The translations under genes were made by a program, and so were the position numbers. The notes under the pieces are model-generated. The model had not been told where the DNA came from. It saw only the letters and a list, made by a program, of their open reading frames with translations, and ran no database searches. Below are positions 1 through 5,311 of a DNA stretch of 8,286 bases, one piece after another (position 1 is the stretch's first letter; every line of letters begins with the position of its first letter). The stretch is from the NCBI GenBank assembly GCA_934700415.1, contig CAKUXN010000026.1:1-8286 (forward strand), in the 5' to 3' direction. Source of the stretch: an uncultured Candidatus Saccharibacteria bacterium. Lineage in GTDB: Bacteria; Patescibacteriota; Saccharimonadia; Saccharimonadales; Saccharimonadaceae.

Positions 1-6
1 GATATA

Positions 7-33
7 TGCTATAATAAGGCAAAGAGAAGGAGG
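7..33 (+). promoter_or_regulatory. Extended -10 promoter and ribosome binding site of the UPF0371 gene
   Basis: TGC followed by TATAAT (7-15) is a perfect extended -10 element. Transcription would start near 22. A strong Shine-Dalgarno AGGAGG lies at 28-33, only a few bases inside the predicted transcript. Any -35 box would lie outside the window. The Shine-Dalgarno is 2 bases from the ATG at 36 but 5 bases from the in-frame GTG at 39, which bears on the start choice. Confidence 0.75.
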
Positions 34-38
34 TAATG

Positions 39-1502
39 GTGAAAAAATGCTTTGATGCCACGAAGTATTTAAAAATTCAAAAAAAGAAAATCAAACAGCG
101 CATCGCGATGTTCGACAAACTTTATCTTGAATTTGGTGGTAAGCTCATCGATGATCAGCATGCGGCACGCACTCTTCCTGGTTTCCTCCCCGACCTTAAG
201 ATTAAACTTTTGCAAGAATTTAAAGATGAAGCTGAAGTTATTTTATGTATTAATGCAAATGCTATTGAAAAATCCAAAATTCGTGCCGACCACATGATTT
301 CTTATGAAACAGAAGTCTTAAGGTTGATTGAATTTCTGCGTGCTAAAGGGTTATATGTTAGCTCAGTGGTAATTACCTTGTACGAAGGTCAGAAAAAAGC
401 CGATAATTTTGCTCGCAGGCTCGAGGATTACCATGTTAAAACCTATTTTCATACTTTTACCAAAGGTTATCCGACTGATGTTGATACAATCGTGTCCGAT
501 GAAGGGTACGGAGCTAATCCATATATTGAAACTACCCGCAAGCTTGTCATAGTTTCCGCTCCTGGTCCTTGTTCTGGTAAGCTCGCGACCAGCCTTTCTC
601 AGCTCTATCATGAGTCGAAGCGCGGCGTTAATGCTGGTTATGCTAAATTTGAGACTTTTCCAGTCTGGGCCTTACCGCTTAAACATCCAGTAAATGTTGC
701 TTACGAAGCCGCTACCGCTGATCTTGGTGACAAAAACATGATTGACCATTTTCACCTCGCTAAATACGGTATTACGGCCGTAAATTATAATCGCGACCTT
801 GAGACTTTCCCAGTGCTGAAAGAAATTTTAACGCGTATCACTGGTAAAACTATCTATTATTCCCCTACCGATATGGGCGTGAACGTTATTGGCGAGTGTA
901 TTACTGACAATAAAGCCATCGAAAAGGCCGCCAAAGATGAGATTGTTCGTCGTTATTATCGTGCTCTTACTGATCTTAAAAAAGGCGCCGTGGCTCCCGT
1001 AGTAGTAGAACGTATTAAATTACTCATGAATGAACTTGGGATCTCTGAAGATGATCGCATAGTCGCTCTTGAGGCTGATAAAAAGCGCGAAAAATCTGGT
1101 AACCTGCCCTCTGCCTGTATCCGGGTTGGCAAAAAATACATTACCGGGCGTAAAACTGGTTATCTCTCGCCAATCTCTGCGACTATGTTAAACGCGATGA
1201 AACACGTCAGTAAAATACCAGACGAAGTAGACCTAATCGCTCCAGCTGTACTTGAGCCAATTTTGGAAATCAAAAACAAAACCTCTAATTTCAAAGAAAG
1301 CTATCTTAAGCTAGGTGAAGTAATTATCGCACTTTCTATTTGTTCCACAACGAATCCTGTTGTAAAAAAAGTGCTTGAAAATATCGACAAACTTAGTGGG
1401 TCAGAACTCCACTCTACTCATATGATTTCCGACGACGAAATGGTGATTTTGTCAAATCTCGGCATCAATGCTACTTGCGGGAACGAAATCGATATTGCTT
1501 GA
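39..1502 (+). CDS. UPF0371 / DUF1846 family protein, full length
   Basis: The protein has 487 residues from GTG 39, or 488 from ATG 36. It matches the DUF1846 (UPF0371) family along its whole length. Hallmarks, numbered from ATG 36, are KLYLEFGGKL (28-37), HAARTLPGF (42-50), the glycine-rich APGPCSGK loop (175-182) followed by LSQLYHE, GYAKFETFPVW (201-211), HPVNVAYEAATADL (217-230), FHL then VNYNRDLETFPV (249-260), SPTDMGVN (276-283), and ELHSTHM near the C-terminus. The family's biochemical role is not established; a phosphate-binding, nucleotide-type fold is suggested by the PGPxSGK loop. I prefer GTG 39 because Shine-Dalgarno spacing is better and the resulting N-terminus (MKKCFD) fits the family's usual MKxGFD start. 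As I remember the family, the loop reads GPGSGK, so Cys179 here replaces a glycine. The gene is monocistronic, and its last 51 bases overlap the convergent membrane-protein gene. Family certain, function unknown. Confidence 0.93.
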   Translation: MKKCFDATKYLKIQKKKIKQRIAMFDKLYLEFGGKLIDDQHAARTLPGFLPDLKIKLLQEFKDEAEVILCINANAIEKSKIRADHMISYETEVLRLIEFLRAKGLYVSSVVITLYEGQKKADNFARRLEDYHVKTYFHTFTKGYPTDVDTIVSDEGYGANPYIETTRKLVIVSAPGPCSGKLATSLSQLYHESKRGVNAGYAKFETFPVWALPLKHPVNVAYEAATADLGDKNMIDHFHLAKYGITAVNYNRDLETFPVLKEILTRITGKTIYYSPTDMGVNVIGECITDNKAIEKAAKDEIVRRYYRALTDLKKGAVAPVVVERIKLLMNELGISEDDRIVALEADKKREKSGNLPSACIRVGKKYITGRKTGYLSPISATMLNAMKHVSKIPDEVDLIAPAVLEPILEIKNKTSNFKESYLKLGEVIIALSICSTTNPVVKKVLENIDKLSGSELHSTHMISDDEMVILSNLGINATCGNEIDIA

Positions 1503-1910
1503 ACCGTCCGATAAAGTTAGAATTTGATTGTCCTGATCAAGTTTATACGTAAATTCATTATTAATATCATAAAGCCACTCGGTTTCAATTTTCAATTTAT
1601 CCTCGTCAATTCGCCAAATAAAATCATAGTCATTCACATGAAAATTTGTTGTAAGTTGGCCCTTTCCAACTTCTGTAAAATTCCACACCACGGCCGAATC
1701 ATCACGACGTTGCCAAGCGCCAATTTGCACGAGATACTCCGCATCGCGAATGCCAGGGCCTTTTAATGCATTGAGTAAAACAAAAACTACCCCAGCCATT
1801 AAAGCTAAAATGCCAACCACAAACGTTATGATGCTAATTTTAAGTTTGGTGTTTTTAGGTTTAAAAGCTTTTTTTAATTCTTTTTCGCTTACAACTTGCG
1901 CTTCATCCAT
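1452..1910 (-). CDS. Single-pass membrane protein with small C-terminal beta-rich domain
   Basis: The protein has 152 residues from ATG 1910. I do not recognise a named family. A charged cytoplasmic N-terminus (about 1-24, KELKKAFKPKNTKLK) leads into one transmembrane helix (about 25-47) with no cleavage site, so an N-in, C-out anchor is likely. The outer part (about 57-144) alternates hydrophobic and polar residues, with GAWQRRD, VVWNFTEVGKGQ, DFIWRI, LKIETEWLY and TYKLDQDNQILTLSDG. This resembles a lipocalin-like 'how much signal above background' small beta barrel seen in many uncharacterised secreted proteins, but that comparison is weak. An in-frame GTG at 1916 is possible, but the promoter places the transcript start exactly on ATG 1910. 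The gene ends inside the convergent UPF0371 gene, and the 101-residue gene lies upstream on the same strand. Reality as a gene is likely; function unknown. Confidence 0.75.
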   Translation of the reverse strand: MDEAQVVSEKELKKAFKPKNTKLKISIITFVVGILALMAGVVFVLLNALKGPGIRDAEYLVQIGAWQRRDDSAVVWNFTEVGKGQLTTNFHVNDYDFIWRIDEDKLKIETEWLYDINNEFTYKLDQDNQILTLSDGSSNIDFVPASSIDAEI

Positions 1911-1916
1911 AAGCAC

Positions 1917-1945
1917 ATTTTAACAGCAAAAAATAAAGTTGGCAA
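1917..1945 (-). promoter_or_regulatory. Complete promoter of the 152-residue membrane-protein gene, predicted leaderless
   Basis: On the minus strand, TTGCCA (1945-1940) is a five-of-six -35 box. It is spaced 17 bases from TAAAAT (1922-1917), which is preceded by TG plus one base (extended -10). Six bases (GTGCTT) then separate the -10 hexamer from ATG 1910, so the predicted +1 is the A of the start codon. No Shine-Dalgarno is present. This is the best two-box promoter in the window. Confidence 0.7.
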
Positions 1946-1952
1946 GTAAAGA

Positions 1953-2258
1953 CTAGTGATATAAATTGGCTTTAATCAAATCAAGATAAGATTTAGCAGC
2001 GTTACGAAAATTATTTAATTCTTCGCCCTCAAGTTTGATATAAGGATTTCCGGCAATCTTTTTAAACACGCCTTCTGGTTTGACTTCGTAACGAATAGTA
2101 ATACCATGTATATTCCCCAATTCGTCAGGCCAACCTTCATACCAAATCCAAACATTTTTCTTGTGTTCAAAAAATTCACGTTGATGCCCCTGTGGAATTG
2201 GGCCAAATATGGTGCGTCCAAATTCGGATTCCGCGCTTATAAGTTCCTCAAGCGGCAT
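1953..2258 (-). CDS. Small conserved-looking hypothetical protein, 101 residues
   Basis: This soluble protein of 101 residues has no signal peptide or membrane segment. Its features are FGRTIFGPIPQGHQREFF (13-30), VWIWYEGW (36-43), an ITIRYEVKPEGVFKK segment (about 54-68), and a helical C-terminus EGEELNNFRNAAKSYLDL. The pattern (tryptophan-rich strand, RYEV.P.GV strand, then 'Y..L.GEEL.NF..A...Y') resembles small uncharacterised proteins I associate with Saccharibacteria; I know no function for them. The start ATG 2258 is supported by GAGGAGA at 2272-2266, seven bases upstream. The start codon lies inside the candidate 50-residue ORF (22-base overlap), which suggests translational coupling downstream of tatD. 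The stop is TAG at 1953-1955. No terminator is visible before the next promoter. Confidence 0.8.
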   Translation of the reverse strand: MPLEELISAESEFGRTIFGPIPQGHQREFFEHKKNVWIWYEGWPDELGNIHGITIRYEVKPEGVFKKIAGNPYIKLEGEELNNFRNAAKSYLDLIKANLYH

Positions 2259-2389
2259 TTTTCGATCTCCTCAGCAATTGCGTTTAATTCGTTAAATATT
2301 TCCAGAGATTCGTTATTTATAGCAACAACAGATTTAGCTTCGCGTTTAGCGAAGTTTGGAATCGGGAAAACGGAATAATCTTTCTGCAT
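2237..2389 (-). CDS. Candidate overlapping small ORF, 50 residues, between tatD and the 101-residue gene
   Basis: An ATG at 2389, inside the 3' end of tatD, opens a 50-codon frame that bridges the otherwise empty 87 bases between tatD and the next gene. It ends with TAA at 2237-2239, 22 bases inside that next gene. The product is hydrophilic, with a probable amphipathic helix (about 14-48: FAKREAKSVVAINNES, then LEIFNELNAIAEEIEK). The overlap with tatD is 44 bases. A weak Shine-Dalgarno (AAGGA) lies about 11-12 bases upstream. In favour: no stop in the gap and a protein-like helical composition. Against: the short length and the poor ribosome site. Alternatively, it could be the frame-shifted N-terminal part of the 101-residue protein. 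No homologue is recognised. Confidence 0.4.
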   Translation of the reverse strand: MQKDYSVFPIPNFAKREAKSVVAINNESLEIFNELNAIAEEIEKCRLRNL

Positions 2390-3083
2390 TTTTAGTTGTT
2401 TCCTTCTCTATAGTCTTAAAATCCACCCTTAGTTTATTGCTTAGCCACTCAGCAATCTCCTTAATATATCTCGGTTCATTAATTATACCACGAAATGGCA
2501 CAGGAGTCAAGAAAGGCGCATCAGTTTCAAGCAGAATGCGCTCAAGTGGTGGAGTAGGTAAGGTGGAATAGGTGACTAACCCATTTACACCCACATAAAA
2601 GTTTGTATTTTCAAGAATTTTGCGTAACGTTTTTTTGCTGTCAGTAAAACTATGAACCACACCACGTACAGTTGGAAAATTATTCGTGACCGCAAAAAAA
2701 TCAGGAAATGCATTACGTACATGAAAAGATAAAGGTAAATCATGGTCAACCGCAAGTTGTAACATCTTTTCAAATAATTTTATCTGCGCATCGCGGTCGT
2801 AATCATCATAATGATAATCAAGCCCTACTTCTCCAATCGCAATTGGAGATGAGGCGAAATTTAAATCAGAGATATCGGCATTCTCGGGATGGATACCATA
2901 AGTCCAATATACGCCTTCGTGTGAACTAGCAAAATCACGTGCCGCTAAAGAATCTTCTGGATCGGTCCCGATACAAATGATTTTTTTAATGCCCTTTTCA
3001 TGCGCGCGAACAAGCATTTCTTCGGCTTGCTCAGCCGTAAAGAATTCTCGATCATGTAGATGGCAGTGTGAATCAATTAACAT
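2346..3083 (-). CDS. tatD: TatD-family metal-dependent hydrolase (DNase)
   Basis: The protein has 245 residues, slightly shorter than the usual 255-265. TatD enzymes are cytoplasmic TIM-barrel metal hydrolases with 3'-5' exonuclease activity on DNA, linked to repair and DNA turnover. The metal and signature residues are all present: DSHCHLH (4-10; His6, His8), GIHPE (63-67), GEVGLDYH (84-91; Glu85), FHVRNA with His121, VVHSFT with His144, and LLETDAPFLTP with Asp188, then RGIINEP. The segment after VNGLVTYS is about nine residues shorter than usual for the family, so one surface loop is reduced while the active site is intact. The start ATG 3083 lies exactly at the predicted transcript start. 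Downstream genes are tightly packed and probably co-transcribed. Confidence 0.93.
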   Translation of the reverse strand: MLIDSHCHLHDREFFTAEQAEEMLVRAHEKGIKKIICIGTDPEDSLAARDFASSHEGVYWTYGIHPENADISDLNFASSPIAIGEVGLDYHYDDYDRDAQIKLFEKMLQLAVDHDLPLSFHVRNAFPDFFAVTNNFPTVRGVVHSFTDSKKTLRKILENTNFYVGVNGLVTYSTLPTPPLERILLETDAPFLTPVPFRGIINEPRYIKEIAEWLSNKLRVDFKTIEKETTKNAERLFRFPDSKLR

Positions 3084-3089
3084 AATAGA

Positions 3090-3098
3090 ATTATATCA
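3090..3098 (-). promoter_or_regulatory. Extended -10 promoter of tatD, predicted leaderless
   Basis: The minus strand reads TGATATAAT (3098-3090), a perfect extended -10. Six bases (TCTATT) then separate it from ATG 3083, so +1 falls on the start codon. There is no Shine-Dalgarno and no convincing -35 box at 16-18 bases. The promoter sits in the 18-base gap behind the small frameshifted gene. Confidence 0.7.
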
Positions 3099-3101
3099 TG
3101 T

Positions 3102-3346
3102 CTATTTATCGTCATATGGCACCATGTTCGTGACTGTTGCTGGAACGAGTTGATTATTCTTGACTTTATACACAGTTAAACCAACGTAGAATCTGCTCGG
3201 ATCATCTACAGAGGCAAATTGGGGTCAATAGTAGCAAGAACCATACCATAAGTCGTAATGAGTGGTATCACAAATAAGGCCACGATAGCTAATGCTAAAC
3301 GCTCCAAAATAACCAACGGGCCTCTATTATTTACTCTACACTTCAT
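3102..3346 (-). pseudogene. Small membrane-protein gene with a one-base frameshift
   Basis: From ATG 3346 a frame of 46 codons runs to TAG (3206-3208). It encodes a basic N-terminus and a clear transmembrane stretch (about 11-38: LVILERLALAIVALFV, then IPLITTYGMVLATI). The rest of the protein continues in another frame to TAG at 3102-3104 (SVDDPSRFYVGLTVYKVKNN, then a tail ending MVPYDDK). Adding one base to the GGGG run at 3221-3224 (CCCC on the coding strand) joins both parts into a clean 81-residue protein reading ATIDPQFASVDDPSRF across the junction. The total length, 245 bases, is one short of a multiple of three. A ribosome site GGGTGAA (3357-3351) precedes the start. The product would be a one-helix membrane protein with a short outer domain; no family is recognised. 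Possible causes are mutation, sequencing error in a homopolymer, or -1 frameshifting. Confidence 0.7.
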
Positions 3347-3364
3347 ATAATTCACCCTATTTTA

Positions 3365-3373
3365 GGTATAACA
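3365..3373 (-). promoter_or_regulatory. Possible extended -10 of the small frameshifted gene
   Basis: The minus strand reads TGTTATACC (3373-3365): TG, one base, then TATACC, which matches the -10 consensus at four of six positions. The +1 near 3358 would give an approximately 12-base leader holding GGGTGAA. TAAAAT at 3364-3359 is an alternative without the TG. The rest of the stretch between this and the typA stop (3374-3457) holds only AT-rich sequence with no clear terminator. Confidence 0.3.
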
Positions 3374-3457
3374 ATTTAGGGGATAAGTAGCAAGATTTTT
3401 ATGGTTAAAAAACGAGAAAAAAATAACGAATTTTCCACAAGCAGAATAGACACAATT

Positions 3458-5272
3458 TTATATACGATTTTCGCGTTTACGTTTGACTGGATCGAGCTGA
3501 CGTTTTCTAAGCCTTAAAGATTTCGGGGTGACTTCAAGGAGTTCATCGTCTAGTAAAAAATCCAAACATTGTTCAAGCGATAATTGAGTATAAGGAGTAA
3601 GCTGAATTGCGCCATCTGAAGCATGCGTACGCATATTAGTTAGCTGTTTTTCGCGACATATGTTTATATCTAGGTCATCCTTTTTGTTAGAAAGCCCCAC
3701 GATCATACCTTGATATACTGGAACTTGTGGAGGAATATACAGCACACCACGTGCCTGAGCGGCATCAAGTGCATAAGCGGTCGAAACACCATTTTCAAAA
3801 GCCACAAGAGCACCATTGCGTTCTGGCTTATAGCGACCTTCCACTGGACGATATCCAGATGGTATGCTCGACATGATCACGGTGCCTTTTGTGGCGGTTA
3901 GCAAATTATTACGAAGGCCTATTAGTGCAGCAGTTGAAATTTCATAGACAAATCTTGTAGCGCCAGTAGTTGTAATTTCTTGTGATTTTAGTTCTGCCTT
4001 GCGCACTCCCAACTCTTGAGATACGGCGCCGACGAATTCTGGCGCTACCTCAATCGTTAGCGACTCGATTGGCTCTTGTCTAACACCGTCAATTTCACGA
4101 TATACTACTTCTGGCCTACCAGCCTCTAATTCATAACCTTCACGACGCATCGTTTCGATTAAGACCGACAAATGCAATTCGCCACGCCCAGATACTTTAT
4201 AGCCAAGTCCATCAGGTTGGATTTTGAGTGCGATATTTGTTTCAAGTTCACGCTCCAAGCGTTCCGCGATTTGTCTTGAAGTGGTAAATTCACCTTCACG
4301 CCCTTTTAATGGCGAAGTGTTAGGCCCAATATAAATTGACAAAGTTGGTGCTTCAAGTTCTATAGTAGGTAGAGCTTCGGGATTCTCGCCAGTAGCAATT
4401 GTGTCGCCGATATTGGCTTCGGAAACACCAGTAAGCGCCACGATGTCGCCAGCAATTGCTTCTGTCACTTCCTCCTTTGCTAGTCCATTATAAATAAACA
4501 AATTATCGATTTTGGCATTTCTTATAGTAGAAGAATGCATTATCTTTACGCTCTGACCTTTTTTAAGCTTGCCACGAAAAATTTTACCAATACAATATTT
4601 ACCCAAGTAATTATCAGCTGCAAGTGCCGCTACGAGTAATTGGGCGGATTCGGCATTTGGATCGACAGAAGGAGCCGGGATGTCATTAATGATAGATTCA
4701 AAAATTACATGTAAATCATCATCAAGGTCGGTAGTCTTACCGGCTTTGCCCTCGCGAGCAATTGCATAATAAATCGGATAGTTGAGCTGTGATTCGTCGG
4801 TCGCAAGTTCCAAAAATAAACTTTCAATCTCGTCTTTGACCTCTTCGATTCGTGCAGCTGGCTTATCTATCTTATTAATTACTACGACCGGTCGAAGCTT
4901 AAGGCTGAGTGCTTTTTGTAAGACAAATTTCGTCTGTGGCATTGGACCTTCTTGAGCGTCCACAATTAAAAGTACGCCGTCGGCCATATTGAGCGTACGT
5001 TCTACTTCACCAGAAAAATCAGCATGCCCTGGAGTATCGATAATGTTAATTTTATAGCCATCATAATAGACACAAGTTTGTTTAGCGGTGATAGTGATAC
5101 CACGCTCATGCTCTTGATCCATCGAATCCATAATCAAAGTCTGTTGCATTTCCGCTTGGTTGTCACGAAAAGTATGCGACTGTTTAAGAAGCCCGTCGAC
5201 TAAGGTTGTCTTACCGTGGTCGACGTGCGCGATAATTGCTACATTGCGAATTTTATCTTTATTCAAAATCAT
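3458..5272 (-). CDS. typA: Translational GTPase TypA/BipA
   Basis: The protein has 604 residues, the family's normal length. BipA is a ribosome-associated GTPase of the EF-G type that aids 50S assembly and stress or low-temperature growth. The G domain shows G1 AHVDHGKT (15-22), G2 RGITI (57-61), G3 DTPGH (79-83) and G4 NKID (133-136). The G5 region reads YAIAREG (169-175), where most homologues have YASAxxG, so the serine of the SA motif is isoleucine here. Domain II (about 205-300) is followed by the EF-G-like domains with NTSPLKGREGEFTTSR and VSGRGELHLSVLIETMRREG, then the BipA-specific C-terminal domain with TNMRTHASDGAIQL, LDDELLEVTP and a basic tail. The start ATG 5272 coincides with the predicted transcription start. 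The cutinase gene ends 39 bases upstream. Confidence 0.97.
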   Translation of the reverse strand: MILNKDKIRNVAIIAHVDHGKTTLVDGLLKQSHTFRDNQAEMQQTLIMDSMDQEHERGITITAKQTCVYYDGYKINIIDTPGHADFSGEVERTLNMADGVLLIVDAQEGPMPQTKFVLQKALSLKLRPVVVINKIDKPAARIEEVKDEIESLFLELATDESQLNYPIYYAIAREGKAGKTTDLDDDLHVIFESIINDIPAPSVDPNAESAQLLVAALAADNYLGKYCIGKIFRGKLKKGQSVKIMHSSTIRNAKIDNLFIYNGLAKEEVTEAIAGDIVALTGVSEANIGDTIATGENPEALPTIELEAPTLSIYIGPNTSPLKGREGEFTTSRQIAERLERELETNIALKIQPDGLGYKVSGRGELHLSVLIETMRREGYELEAGRPEVVYREIDGVRQEPIESLTIEVAPEFVGAVSQELGVRKAELKSQEITTTGATRFVYEISTAALIGLRNNLLTATKGTVIMSSIPSGYRPVEGRYKPERNGALVAFENGVSTAYALDAAQARGVLYIPPQVPVYQGMIVGLSNKKDDLDINICREKQLTNMRTHASDGAIQLTPYTQLSLEQCLDFLLDDELLEVTPKSLRLRKRQLDPVKRKRENRI

Positions 5273-5289
5273 TGTGAAATTATATCACA
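5273..5289 (-). promoter_or_regulatory. Leaderless typA promoter embedded in an inverted repeat
   Basis: TGATATAAT (5287-5279) on the minus strand is a perfect extended -10, followed by exactly six bases (TTCACA) and ATG 5272. The same stretch reads TGTGATATAATTTCACA, a 17-base inverted repeat with TGTGA and TCACA arms and one mismatched pair. A regulator or the repeat itself could therefore act directly on the -10 and start codon. The spacing differs by one base from the classic TGTGA-N6-TCACA site of CRP-type regulators. There is no Shine-Dalgarno and no clear -35 box. Confidence 0.65.
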
Positions 5290-5311
5290 TTTTTACACTT
5301 TACGCCAGTAT

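Noticed and set aside
1524..1766. Plus-strand 80-codon ORF after the UPF0371 gene
   Set aside because: It is antisense to the membrane-protein gene, has no Shine-Dalgarno, and reads like a translated complement of its transmembrane and beta segments.
2106..2378. Plus-strand 90-codon ORF opposite the 101-residue gene
   Set aside because: It is a shadow of the minus-strand genes, which have ribosome sites and protein-like motifs; this frame has neither.
3374..3457. Rho-independent terminator after typA
   Set aside because: Only AT-rich runs with a stem of about five A-T pairs are seen; there is no GC-containing hairpin before a T run.
3401..3517. Plus-strand 38-codon ORF beginning MVKKREKNNE
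   Set aside because: Most of it is antisense to the 3' end of typA. It has no ribosome site or promoter, and its composition simply mirrors the AT-rich DNA.
5273..5289. CRP binding site at the typA promoter
   Set aside because: The arms match TGTGA/TCACA but the spacer is seven rather than six bases, and no CRP gene is in view. It is kept only as an unassigned inverted repeat.
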